A DNA stretch of 57,630 nt from Roseivirga sp. UBA6061 (lineage in GTDB: Bacteria; Bacteroidota; Bacteroidia; Cytophagales; Cyclobacteriaceae): assembly GCA_002427745.1 (NCBI GenBank), contig DIYF01000067.1, forward strand, positions 11,088 through 68,717, read 5' to 3'. The notes beneath the pieces were generated by a model, which ran no database searches, was not told the DNA's origin, and worked only from the letters and a program-made list of their open reading frames with translations. Each line of letters opens with the position of its first letter. Position 1 is the stretch's first letter. Of the stretch, positions 1-8,460 are shown one piece after another. The translations under genes and the position numbers were made by a program.

Positions 1-18
1 AAAATCTGTCAGTCAGTT

Positions 19-3000
19 TTACTTCTTCAATCCGGGCAGCCCCTCAGGTTTCGCCTCATGCCACCAGAACTTATCAGCTTTCTTTTTGCGGGGATATACT
101 TCATCCAGGGTATTGGCCTCATACAAACGACCATTCTTCATTACATGCGTCACCGTATTGGTATGACGGATGTTTTCGAGTGGGTTTTTATCCAGAATGA
201 CTAAATCAGCGAGTTTGCCTGCCTCGATGGACCCTATGTCACCTTCCAGGCCTATAGCCGTGGCTCCCAGGATGGTGGCCGTCTTCAAAGCATCAAGGTT
301 AGACATACCTCCGGAGGCAACTGACCATAGCTCCCAGTGAAAACCTAAGCCCTGTAGCTGACCGTGGCTACCTACACCGGCCAGTCCCCCCTGCTCTACA
401 ACAGACTTAACTCCCTCAGCATGTTTCTGGAATACGTGCTCCTCGTCCATAAACCACCCCGGTCTTCTTCTCGATTTGGAGGCCAGTTCCGTATAGGGTG
501 TAAAGTGTGCCAGCTTTTTATCGTGATATGGGTTCTCACGAGAATAGAAATAGTTTTCTGCCCAGGGACCACCATAAGACACCAACAATGTGGAAGTATA
601 AGCCATTTTAGACTCAGCCACCGAATAGGTTACATCCTTGTAGAGTGGCGCGATAGGCAATGCATGCTCATGCCCGGGATAGCCATCTATCATCTGGGTC
701 ATATTGAGCTTAAAGTCCAGCCCCCCCTCAGTTGTAGGCATCAGTTTTTGCTCTTTCGCAGCCTCAATTATCCACTGTCGGTGCTTTCTGTTACCTACCA
801 GATACATCTTAATGGTTTTGGTATTATAGTACTCAGAATACTGCCTGAGTACTTTTTTCGTATGTTCCAGACTTTTCAGATTGTACATCCAGAAACCGAC
901 ACCCGGGCCGGTTGAATATACCCTGGGCCCATAGATCTGACCGGTTTCTACCATATCAGCATAAGTAAGCACATCTGTGGTAGCCGTCTGAGGATCACGG
1001 GTGGCAGTTACTCCATAAGCAAGGTTGGCCGCATACACCCAAACCTGGTTCTTGTGAAGTCCCCATGCCGGCCACATATGAGCGTGTGTATCTACAAAGC
1101 CGGGCACTATGGTCTTACCCTCCATGTCGATGGTTTTTGTACCACGAGGCACTGTCAGCGAACCTGAGGCTCCAACCGCTTTGATGCGGGCATTTTCAAT
1201 CAATACATCCCCGTTTTCAATAACCTCATCGCCATTCATGGTAATGATACGGGCACCTTTCAGCAAAGCTCTTCCCTCAGGAATGTCCTTTTCTACCGTG
1301 ATCTTAATCCGGAACTCCTCAGGTTTAAAACCTTCATCTTTCTTCTTCTTATCGGCCTTTCCTTTGTCGGCACCTTCTTTTTCCTTAGCCTCTTCAGCTG
1401 TTTCTTCTTTATCTTTGTCTCCCTCTTTGTCAGCCTTTTCCTCTTTTTCTTTCTTCTTTTTCTCGGCTTCGGCCTTCTTCGCCACTTTCACGCTATCCGT
1501 ATAAGCCCTGGCCTCGTCCAGATCATAGATGAAGTGAGCATTACCGATAGACCAGTGAACTTTCTTCGCATCACCTGACCAGGCAGGGAATTGCCCTCCG
1601 ATTTCAGTGAGTTTCCAGGAAGGAAACTGAGAACTGGCCGGATTAGAAACTGAAATGGTAGGCGTTTGACCCAGCTTCGGTATGGTCACCACATAAATAT
1701 CATTGTTGATCAGCGCCATGGCCTTATCTCCTTCCGGGGCCATTTTAATGACAGCAGCCCTCGAGGGAGGGTTGTTTTCTCTCCATCCGCCATTGGCATG
1801 TAACATACTGGGCGTACCGTGATCAACATCATGATCGTGCCCATCCTCTTTCCATGGATCATACACCTCAAACTGACCATGACCATCAGCCGGATTAGCA
1901 CCAAAAGTTCTGATACCTGTAATATTCACAAGGCGCTTCTCATCGGTACCATCCCAGCGGACAGAGCTGAGGCCCCGAAAGCCACTGAGATAGATGCGAT
2001 CATCATGGTTTACAAAATGCGGGTTGGCTCTGCCCCTTGTTTTCATTATGAAACTGACTTCCCCTCCATCGGCAGAAATCCAGCAAAGATCTTCAGAGGC
2101 ACGCGGAGCTCCCGGGCCGTTGGCATCCTTTAAATTTTGTGCGCTGCCCCTGGCAAAGACAATGCGCCCGTTCTTGTTCCAGGCAGGCGTGGTATAAATG
2201 GCCGACTCCTGAGTCAGCTTAACCGGCTTAGGTCTCCCATCCACATTTACCTTATAAATATTACCGCCTTCACTATCAGACCAGGTAACAAAAGCTACCG
2301 TTTTACCATCTGGCGACCAGGTGGGCTGCGCTTCAACCATATCCATTTTGCTCAGTCTTCTGGGCTCACCATTGGGTATGTCCATCACATAGAGCCTGTT
2401 CAAAGCGGTGAAAACCAGCTTCGTACCATCAGGAGAAGGAACTCCATCCCTGATTTGTGTAACAAGCATATCCTTATCATCAGAAATAGGGTATTCAAAC
2501 TTCAGCCTTGGTCCCATGGCGAGTTTCACATCTACGTCCAATGGGATTTCAATAGCATTACCTCCCGCTACCGGTACCCTGTAAAGCTTACCGCCCCAGG
2601 AGGCTACAATTTCCTTGCTGTCAGGTGTAAATGACATGGCAGGTAAAACCCCCAACGGTGCGATGGACTCCTGCTCATCTCGTTGAACGGGGTAAGCCAG
2701 CCATTTCTCATCTCCGTTTTTCAGGTCTCTCAGTACCAGTCCTGTATTATCTTCGTATCGGGAGCCGTACACCATCCATTTACCATCAGGAGACAGCGTG
2801 GGCGAAAAGGCAGACCCGTAACGAGAGGTTACCGTGGCATTCTGGCCGTTTTCTCTGTCATAAACACCAATTTGATATTGAGGGAGCTGAGCATTGTAAT
2901 TCCAGGCTCCGTTGCGCTGTGCATAGTAGATATAGCGTCCGTCTGCACTAAACGCAGGCTCTATCACCTTCAACCCGGCCGGAGCCTTGATCAGTTGAAA

Positions 3001-3576
3001 GCCACCGCCTCCGTCTTTATGATACATAAACAGCTTGTGGTTTCTGCGGCCCTTGGTTACTACCACATACTCACCATCAGGCGACCATTCGGCAGACTGC
3101 ACCCACTCATTCTGACTCTTCGTGATCTGCGTGGTTTCTTCAGACTCCAGGTCCATGATCCAGGCATTATCGCTACCACTTCTGTCTGAAGTAAAAACAA
3201 TACTCTTTCCATCAGGGCTGTATCTCGGATGGGTATCGTAGGCCATACCATCTGTCAGTCGCGTAGCTTTTCCACCGGAAAACGGCATGGTATAGAGGTC
3301 TCCGAGCATATCAAAAATGATGGTTTTACCATCGGGACTTATATCCACTGATATCCAGGTACCTTCCTTTGTGTTAAACTCAAGTGTTCGCTCAGCCTTC
3401 AGCGGCAGATCCTTATAGGTAGTCTGTCCTTTCTTAGTGCTGTCATTTTCATCCTCCTGCCAGAAACCCGAGGCGAGCGAAGTATTCCAGGAAAAAAATA
3501 AGGTAAGTGTAAACAGTAATATTCCCCTATTTCTCCAGGTTCCTTCACTCAATGCATTGTTATGTTGTGGTTGCAT
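19..3576 (-). CDS. Exported PD40 (TolB-like) beta-propeller amidohydrolase
   Basis: Predicted 1185-residue exported hydrolase. The N-terminus has a hydrophobic segment (about residues 18-36, GILLFTLTLFFSW) that fits a signal peptide or anchor. Residues about 60-680 carry many PD40/WD40-like repeats of the form SPDGKxIxF, typical of TolB/tricorn-type propellers. A lysine/glutamate-rich low-complexity linker follows (about 696-752). From about residue 765 there is a metal-dependent amidohydrolase domain (KGARIITMNGDEVIENGDV start, metal motif DTHAH near 828, C-terminal GSIEAGKLADLVILDKNPL). Propeller-amidohydrolase fusions of this length are a known family in Bacteroidota; the substrate is not established, and peptide or cyclic-amide hydrolysis is only a guess. 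It is divergent from the nuclease gene on the other side. The call of the domains is firm, the biochemical role is not. Confidence 0.9.
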   Translation of the reverse strand: MQPQHNNALSEGTWRNRGILLFTLTLFFSWNTSLASGFWQEDENDSTKKGQTTYKDLPLKAERTLEFNTKEGTWISVDISPDGKTIIFDMLGDLYTMPFSGGKATRLTDGMAYDTHPRYSPDGKSIVFTSDRSGSDNAWIMDLESEETTQITKSQNEWVQSAEWSPDGEYVVVTKGRRNHKLFMYHKDGGGGFQLIKAPAGLKVIEPAFSADGRYIYYAQRNGAWNYNAQLPQYQIGVYDRENGQNATVTSRYGSAFSPTLSPDGKWMVYGSRYEDNTGLVLRDLKNGDEKWLAYPVQRDEQESIAPLGVLPAMSFTPDSKEIVASWGGKLYRVPVAGGNAIEIPLDVDVKLAMGPRLKFEYPISDDKDMLVTQIRDGVPSPDGTKLVFTALNRLYVMDIPNGEPRRLSKMDMVEAQPTWSPDGKTVAFVTWSDSEGGNIYKVNVDGRPKPVKLTQESAIYTTPAWNKNGRIVFARGSAQNLKDANGPGAPRASEDLCWISADGGEVSFIMKTRGRANPHFVNHDDRIYLSGFRGLSSVRWDGTDEKRLVNITGIRTFGANPADGHGQFEVYDPWKEDGHDHDVDHGTPSMLHANGGWRENNPPSRAAVIKMAPEGDKAMALINNDIYVVTIPKLGQTPTISVSNPASSQFPSWKLTEIGGQFPAWSGDAKKVHWSIGNAHFIYDLDEARAYTDSVKVAKKAEAEKKKKEKEEKADKEGDKDKEETAEEAKEKEGADKGKADKKKKDEGFKPEEFRIKITVEKDIPEGRALLKGARIITMNGDEVIENGDVLIENARIKAVGASGSLTVPRGTKTIDMEGKTIVPGFVDTHAHMWPAWGLHKNQVWVYAANLAYGVTATRDPQTATTDVLTYADMVETGQIYGPRVYSTGPGVGFWMYNLKSLEHTKKVLRQYSEYYNTKTIKMYLVGNRKHRQWIIEAAKEQKLMPTTEGGLDFKLNMTQMIDGYPGHEHALPIAPLYKDVTYSVAESKMAYTSTLLVSYGGPWAENYFYSRENPYHDKKLAHFTPYTELASKSRRRPGWFMDEEHVFQKHAEGVKSVVEQGGLAGVGSHGQLQGLGFHWELWSVASGGMSNLDALKTATILGATAIGLEGDIGSIEAGKLADLVILDKNPLENIRHTNTVTHVMKNGRLYEANTLDEVYPRKKKADKFWWHEAKPEGLPGLKK

Positions 3577-3673
3577 ATAAACAATTCTGTTAAGTGATTT
3601 GAAGATTGTAATTTAGTAAATTAAGCATTCGGAGGAATGTGAATAATAGTTATCATTGCGAAAATGATTATGG

Positions 3674-4687
3674 ATGCCTAATAGAAAGCCCGCGCCCAAG
3701 CGGAAGACGACAGCGAAGAAAAAATCAAACAGTAAATCAGGAAAAAAAGGAAAGAAAGGATTTAGCCTTGCAAGGTTCTCTATGTTCATGGTGCTGATTC
3801 TGGCCATCGGCTATGGAGGCCTGGCCATCTGGGAAGGACAACTCTTTCCTGAAGCACTGGAAAACCTGGAGCTCCCCGATTTTACAGAAGATGACGAGCC
3901 CGCTGAGAAAGCTGACAGTCCTGCCGGGGATAAAAAGAAAGCCGAACCAACCAAAGAAGTAGAAAAGAAGGTCAACTATGATGACTTCGATTTGTACTTC
4001 ACCAAAGCCTTTGATTTTGCATGGCCGGCTTATACCGCTTCTCAGGCCATTATAGAGCGCCCTTACTATACCATTCGTTATAACGAACAGCATGAGCAGG
4101 CCATGTGGGTAGCCTACCCCCTTTCAGCGGACAGTCTGAGACAGGACAAGCTGCCCAGAACAGATGACTTCAGAAAAGATCCCCGGGTAAGAACAGGCTC
4201 TGCGCAATTGGCCGATTACAAGGGTTCTGGCTACGACCGTGGACATCTGGCACCGGCTGCTGACTTTTCTTATGATGATTTTGCCTTGAGCCAGTCTTTT
4301 TACCTCAGCAATATGAGCCCGCAGGCCCCTTCATTTAACCGGGGCATCTGGAAAAAGCTGGAAGATAAAGTACGTGACTGGGCCATGGATAATGACAATA
4401 TCTATGTAGTAACCGGCCCCGTTTTAAACAAAACATTCAAAACGATAGGCCCTAACGAAGTTTCAGTACCGGAATACTACTACAAAATCATATTGGATAT
4501 ACAGAAACCGGATATCAAGGCCATTGCTTTCCTGATGAAAAACGAAAAGAGCAATGCTTCCCTTGAGACTTTTGTAGTTACCATTGACAGGATTGAATCT
4601 CTGACCGGCCTCGATTTTTTCCCGAGTATGCCGGACGACCTTGAAGACGGACTTGAGAGCAGCAAAATGACCATTAGCTGGTTCTAA
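3674..4687 (+). CDS. Membrane-tethered DNA/RNA non-specific endonuclease (NucA/EndoG type)
   Basis: A 337-residue nuclease of the beta-beta-alpha metal family. The hallmark DRGH is at residues 188-191 (GSGYDRGHLAPAADF), with the downstream NMSPQ and FNRGIWKKLE segments supplying the metal-binding Asn and the conserved WxxLE helix. Before the catalytic domain lie a strongly basic tail (PNRKPAPKRKTTAKKK), one membrane segment at about residues 34-53 and an acidic/lysine-rich spacer, so the nuclease should face the periplasm while the basic tail stays inside. The family degrades DNA and RNA without sequence preference; here nutrient scavenging or degradation of incoming DNA are both possible. 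It ends in a bidirectional terminator shared with the convergent small gene. No immunity partner is visible. Confidence 0.9.
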   Translation: MPNRKPAPKRKTTAKKKSNSKSGKKGKKGFSLARFSMFMVLILAIGYGGLAIWEGQLFPEALENLELPDFTEDDEPAEKADSPAGDKKKAEPTKEVEKKVNYDDFDLYFTKAFDFAWPAYTASQAIIERPYYTIRYNEQHEQAMWVAYPLSADSLRQDKLPRTDDFRKDPRVRTGSAQLADYKGSGYDRGHLAPAADFSYDDFALSQSFYLSNMSPQAPSFNRGIWKKLEDKVRDWAMDNDNIYVVTGPVLNKTFKTIGPNEVSVPEYYYKIILDIQKPDIKAIAFLMKNEKSNASLETFVVTIDRIESLTGLDFFPSMPDDLEDGLESSKMTISWF

Positions 4688-4710
4688 GCCTCTTCTGGTG
4701 AAGGGATAAC

Positions 4711-4744
4711 AAAAAAGCACTGCCGCTAACGTCAGTGCTTTTTT
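4711..4744. terminator. Bidirectional intrinsic terminator
   Basis: Perfect 12-bp stem (AAAAAAGCACTG / CAGTGCTTTTTT) around a 10-nt loop, with A-tract on the left and T-tract on the right. It lies between the convergent nuclease gene and the small exported protein gene and can serve both. Confidence 0.85.
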
Positions 4745-4768
4745 GATTCGTGTTCTATCCTTCTTTTA

Positions 4769-5158
4769 TCACTTCCCTTTTTCTCTTTCACCAGTGATGG
4801 GGAGCTCATCTTCTCCAAAGTAAATGACCCCTTCCATACTGTCGCCATCAAACTCCAGCTCGAAATCAGCCACCCCTCCGGCTACTTCTACAGTACCCGT
4901 CATTTCTGTTCCTTTGACTTCCACATCGGAAAGCTCCAGTGTTCCGTACTCATTGGTTTCTACGGATACTTCGTACTCTTTTTCTTCGTTCTGGCTGATT
5001 ACCATTGTGCTGTTAATGCTGCCATCCGGGCTTTCAATTTCGCAAGCCCAGGTGCCTGCCGGGTTGTAAAAAGGGGCGTTTAAACCGGTATACCCGACCA
5101 GAGATATTACCAGCGTCACCATAGCCATTGTTGATTTGAGATTTAATACACTTTTCAT
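4769..5158 (-). CDS. Small exported beta-rich protein, paralogue A
   Basis: A 129-residue protein I do not recognise as a named family. It has an N-terminal signal-like segment (about residues 10-28) followed by GTWACEIESPDG and alternating short strands with the pattern YEVSVETxxxGTLELxDVEV, which looks like a small lipocalin-like or beta-sandwich fold. It is a clear paralogue of the 129-residue gene at 5352-5741: same length, GTW start, ELEDVEVK-type core and an ExELPI end. The 16 bases just upstream of both start codons are identical (on the + strand TTCGGTTTGAGTTTTT), so the leader was duplicated with the gene. A terminator separates the two, so they are separate transcription units. Function unknown. 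Confidence 0.75.
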   Translation of the reverse strand: MKSVLNLKSTMAMVTLVISLVGYTGLNAPFYNPAGTWACEIESPDGSINSTMVISQNEEKEYEVSVETNEYGTLELSDVEVKGTEMTGTVEVAGGVADFELEFDGDSMEGVIYFGEDELPITGEREKGK

Positions 5159-5304
5159 TTCGGTTTGAGTTTTTGTGAAAAATAATGATTCAGCTTATTG
5201 ATGCCATTCTGTATCAATCGGTTGCTTCATCTGTCACTTTTTTTGGACTTAAAATCAATAACTCACAGCTATCTACCTGGCTCATTAGAATGCAGGCCAA
5301 TAAA

Positions 5305-5330
5305 AAAGGCCTGACTTACGCCAGGCCTTT
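5305..5330 (-). terminator. Intrinsic terminator of paralogue B
   Basis: Stem AAAGGCCTG / CAGGCCTTT with an 8-nt loop; read on the minus strand it is followed by a T-run (TTTTTTATTGG). It sits just after the stop codon of the minus-strand gene 5352-5741. Confidence 0.8.
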
Positions 5331-5351
5331 GTCTTTTCTATCCGAAGTAAA

Positions 5352-5741
5352 CTACTTCGACTTTTCTCTTTCAGCGACTATCGGGAGCTCTTCTCCTCCA
5401 TACAGAATGACACCGCTCATTTCATCACCGTCAAATTCTACTTCAAATTCAGCGGTAACTCCCTGTACGTCTACACTGGCAGTCATTTCCTTATCCTTTA
5501 CTTCAACGTCTTCCAGCTCCAGCGTTCCAAAGTCATCAGTTTCCACAGAGACTTCATACTCGCCATCAGTTTTGGAGATAGTCATATCTCCGGTGATAGC
5601 ACCATCAGGAGTTTCAATTTCATAGCCCCATGTGCCTGTAGGGTCGTATGCAGGTACCTTGTCCATAGAAGTGAAGGCAAACATGACGCCCAACAACATC
5701 AAAAAGGCTACGGAATTCTTAAGGTTCAATACTTTTTTCAT
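5352..5741 (-). CDS. Small exported beta-rich protein, paralogue B
   Basis: A 129-residue exported protein paralogous to the gene at 4769-5158. Residues about 8-28 (VAFLMLLGVMFAFTSM) form the signal segment, then GTWGYEIETPDGAITGDMT and a strongly acidic strand-rich body (VETDDFGTLELEDVEV, VEFDGDEMSGVI), ending in ELPIVAEREKSK. The acidic composition with a lysine tail is shared with its neighbour. Leader sequence and first codons (ATGAAAAAAGTATTGAACC) closely match paralogue A, indicating a fairly recent tandem duplication. The long upstream region (5742-5990) holds a possible sigma-54-like element but no gene. Function unknown; a small lipid- or ligand-binding barrel is conceivable but unsupported. 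Confidence 0.75.
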   Translation of the reverse strand: MKKVLNLKNSVAFLMLLGVMFAFTSMDKVPAYDPTGTWGYEIETPDGAITGDMTISKTDGEYEVSVETDDFGTLELEDVEVKDKEMTASVDVQGVTAEFEVEFDGDEMSGVILYGGEELPIVAEREKSK

Positions 5742-5990
5742 TTCGGTTTGAGTTTTTAAATAATCTGATTGTTATGCTTTCTTCTGAGTTTTACTTCGGC
5801 TCTTCAACCATTCCTCAGAGTTAAGCAATAAAAATTTTACCTAAGGTTTTACAAGATACTAAAAGCGTGCCAAATCAGCATAGTCCTTTTTGGTTGTAAC
5901 GGACATAAACTGAGTCAAAGTGACCTTTTTCTATCTTAACAACCCATAAAGCAATGCAAGAAAATTTTTTATGAGAGGCAGGCTTAAAAC

Positions 5991-6029
5991 AAAACAGCCC
6001 CTTCACAACAAGTGTGAAGGGGCTGTTTT
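5991..6029 (-). terminator. Strong intrinsic terminator of the TPR lipoprotein gene
   Basis: Perfect 17-bp stem (5991-6007 with 6013-6029, AAAACAGCCCCTTCACA left arm) and a 5-nt loop, with the U-tract on the minus strand. It begins right after the stop codon of the minus-strand gene at 6043. Confidence 0.9.
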
Positions 6030-6042
6030 AAAGCGTATTTCT

Positions 6043-6639
6043 TTATTTGCAGTGCTTGCTCAATGCAGTTGCAGCATCTGCAGACCCCAGGGCATTGGCC
6101 CTTGTCAGATCAGCACAGGCCTTTCTCTTTTGATTCAGGGCTACCCTTAAAGCGCCTCTGTACAGAAATGCATCTGCATTTTTCTTATCGAACTCAATCG
6201 CCTGGTTGTAGCCGTTCATAGCCTCTTCAAACTCCCCCATCTGGTGGTAAGAACGTCCTTTGAGCATGTAGGCATCTGACACACGACCATCTACCTGGAT
6301 CACCTTATCGAAAAAGTTAATAGCGCGCTTATAACTCTTTTTGTTATACCAGTATTTGCCCATGCTCATATTGGCGTTCAGGTTATTACCGTCCAGATCC
6401 AGTACTTTGGTAAAGTCCTTTCTTGCATTTTCTACCTGGCCCAGCTCCTCGTAAGCCCTTCCGCGGTTATAAAGAGACTTGATGTCCTTTGGCTTGGTGG
6501 TCAGGTACTCAGTATATGACTCAATGGCCGCCTGATACTGACCTCCGTTAAAAAGTTGATCCGCTTCCCTGGTTACATCATCCCCGCAAGACCATAATAC
6601 GGCCATCATCAGAATCAACAGATATATTTTCTTTTTCAT
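6043..6639 (-). CDS. TPR-repeat lipoprotein
   Basis: A 198-residue lipoprotein. The N-terminus (MKKKIYLLILMMAVLWSCG) is a lipoprotein signal with lipobox LWSC, so Cys18 is the likely lipidated residue. The rest is about five tetratricopeptide repeats, seen in the spacing of A-x-x-x-Y and G-x-A motifs (ADQLFNGGQYQAAIESYTEY, YNRGRAYEELGQVENARKDF, YMLKGRSYHQMGEFEEAM, FLYRGALRVALNQKRKACA). TPR lipoproteins act as scaffolds for envelope complexes; no specific partner is evident. It has its own promoter-like element and terminator, so it is monocistronic. Confidence 0.85.
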   Translation of the reverse strand: MKKKIYLLILMMAVLWSCGDDVTREADQLFNGGQYQAAIESYTEYLTTKPKDIKSLYNRGRAYEELGQVENARKDFTKVLDLDGNNLNANMSMGKYWYNKKSYKRAINFFDKVIQVDGRVSDAYMLKGRSYHQMGEFEEAMNGYNQAIEFDKKNADAFLYRGALRVALNQKRKACADLTRANALGSADAATALSKHCK

Positions 6640-6666
6640 CTTCGCTTAGCTTTCAAAAATCGAACG

Positions 6667-6698
6667 CAAAAGTACGCTTTTCATTAATGATCTGAAAA
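6667..6698 (-). promoter_or_regulatory. Bacteroidota-type promoter for the TPR lipoprotein
   Basis: On the minus strand a TACTTTTG element (6667-6674) matches the Bacteroidota -7 consensus TAnnTTTG, and a TTTT (consensus TTTG) lies 20 bases further upstream. The start codon is 27 bases downstream of the -7 element. Sequence match only. Confidence 0.5.
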
Positions 6699-6850
6699 CA
6701 GGATTAGAAAATAACATGATATCCAAACGCTGTTTGCTCATCCTCCATTCACCGATATCACCTCTCTCCTGACATCAGTATTGTTTCATTTCACTGACTA
6801 TTCGCAACGCAAATACCTCTGATCAGTTTCATGATCTCAAAAGTAATACC

Positions 6851-7531
6851 ATGAAGTCATACCTATTGTTAACCATTTATGGTCTTTTGTTTACCTCTTT
6901 ACTCAGTGCACAGGCGCCACCGGGAGAGCAAAGAGTCTTTGCAGCCCAAAACCTGAATTACCTGGTAAGCTTGCCTGAAGGATACCCGGACAATACTTCC
7001 CCATCACCCCTTTTACTCTTTTTGCATGGTGGAGATGGTTCAAATACTAAACATCATCCCCGGAAATATGCCGACCAGGCAAAACTTGAATTCCCTTTTA
7101 TTGTAGTAGCTCCACATTGTAACCAGGCCTGCAGGTGGTCTGAAGTGGATTTTGATTCATTATTAGAGGAGGTGATACGTGACTACCGTGTGGATAAGAA
7201 CCGCATTTACATTACCGGTTACAGTATGGGAGGCTACGGCACCTGGAGAGCCATATCGAAATTCCCGGACCGGTTTGCGGCTGCAGCTCCCATTGCTGGC
7301 GGGGGAAATACAAAAACTGTCTGTAATGCCAAAAGTATGGCAGTCAGAGCTTATCACGGAGATAAAGACTCTGTCACCCCCTACTCTGGCTCAAGACAGC
7401 TGATTAAAACTCTTAAAGGCTGCGGAGCAAAAGCCGAACTACTGACCATCAAAAATGGCGACCATTGGATCTGGCCAGACCTCTTCCAGGACGCAGACTT
7501 TTACAGCTGGCTTCTCAAGCAGTCGCGATAG
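6851..7531 (+). CDS. Secreted carboxylesterase of the alpha/beta hydrolase (PHB depolymerase-like) type
   Basis: A 226-residue exported esterase. Signal peptide MKSYLLLTIYGLLFTSLLSAQ ends at an AQA-type site. Fold markers in order: LLLFLHGGDGSN (oxyanion loop, about residues 54-65), VAPHCNQACRWSEVDFD, the nucleophile elbow GYSMGGYGTW (Ser about 124), PIAGGG, the acid strand YHGDKDSVTPY (Asp of KDS) and the catalytic His in NGDHWIW near 202. Order and length match prolyl-oligopeptidase-like or feruloyl/PHB-type small secreted esterases. The exact substrate cannot be read from sequence. The next gene starts 32 bases after this stop and may be co-transcribed. Confidence 0.85.
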   Translation: MKSYLLLTIYGLLFTSLLSAQAPPGEQRVFAAQNLNYLVSLPEGYPDNTSPSPLLLFLHGGDGSNTKHHPRKYADQAKLEFPFIVVAPHCNQACRWSEVDFDSLLEEVIRDYRVDKNRIYITGYSMGGYGTWRAISKFPDRFAAAAPIAGGGNTKTVCNAKSMAVRAYHGDKDSVTPYSGSRQLIKTLKGCGAKAELLTIKNGDHWIWPDLFQDADFYSWLLKQSR

Positions 7532-7562
7532 CATTAATACTAACCCAAAATCAATCAGAAAT

Positions 7563-8360
7563 ATGAAAAAGTACCATCTACTCATCGCCCTTTGTTTTCT
7601 CTCAGTCAGCCTGTATGGTCAGGAGAGTAAGTTGCTTCCTTCAGAAGCCCTTGTTCTTATGTATAATGAAGTAGACTTACATCCCGAAAAGCAGCGTATA
7701 GAGAATACCAAACCTTTTCAGGCAAGAGTTATTACCGAAGGTCTTTCGGAAGATGAACTGTTTTACCTTGGCGAGACCTACTTCTGGAATTTCATGCCAA
7801 AAGAGGCTGCTGAAGCTTACGCTCGTTTCCTTGATGAAGACACCCCCAGAGGACGAGCCTCCTGGCAACGCTATCTGCAGATTCAGTTCAGGGCATTTGA
7901 AAAGCATGAGCTGGTTGAGCAGAAAATCAAGGAATACAGAGCCAAATACAAACCCATTCCGGAAGACCGCAGTGGCATCATAGGACAGGTGTGGAATGTA
8001 GCAGAACGCTACAGAAAAATGGGTGACCATGAAAAAGTAGTAGCGCTGGTCAACGCTGAGGTAGCCTCACTCGACTATCAGGGGGCTTATGCTTCATTCC
8101 AGCTTCCGGGCATATTCTTTCAATCGTACAAAGAGGCAGGTAAAATGCAGGAGGCCATTAAATTGATCAATGATGCCATAGCCGGCCTTAAAAAAACGGT
8201 GGAGCTGCGCAAAAACAACAGTTCGAAAGAGGGGTTTCGCTACGTGGTTCACTCTGCTCCTGTCAGGAATATGGACACGATCATGACAGAGAAACTGAGC
8301 TATGAGCAAATGACAGAGAAATTCGAAGAATTGATAAAATCGCTCTCCAGAAAGAAGTAA
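7563..8360 (+). CDS. Exported TPR-like hypothetical protein
   Basis: A 265-residue protein with a clear signal peptide (MKKYHLLIALCFLSVSLYGQ). I chose the ATG at 7563 because the open frame reaches back into the esterase gene but only this Met gives a signal peptide. The mature part is helical with TPR-like spacing (YLGETYFWNFMPKEAAEAYA, VWNVAERYRKMGDHEKVVAL, FFQSYKEAGKMQEAIKLIND). No enzyme motif is visible. It lies between the esterase and a LytS-type kinase on the same strand. Function unknown. Confidence 0.75.
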   Translation: MKKYHLLIALCFLSVSLYGQESKLLPSEALVLMYNEVDLHPEKQRIENTKPFQARVITEGLSEDELFYLGETYFWNFMPKEAAEAYARFLDEDTPRGRASWQRYLQIQFRAFEKHELVEQKIKEYRAKYKPIPEDRSGIIGQVWNVAERYRKMGDHEKVVALVNAEVASLDYQGAYASFQLPGIFFQSYKEAGKMQEAIKLINDAIAGLKKTVELRKNNSSKEGFRYVVHSAPVRNMDTIMTEKLSYEQMTEKFEELIKSLSRKK

Positions 8361-8460
8361 GTACCGGGTCATCCGGACCTGAATCAGTGATAATTGATAA
8401 ATTGAGCTACTGAAAAAGCTGAAACCTATATATATCGTCATAGTAGCATGGCTCCTGTTT

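Noticed and set aside
1109..1504. Serine/phenylalanine-rich open frame on the plus strand
   Set aside because: It is the complement of the Lys/Glu-rich linker of the amidohydrolase; such biased coding produces a long antisense frame. No start context or family.
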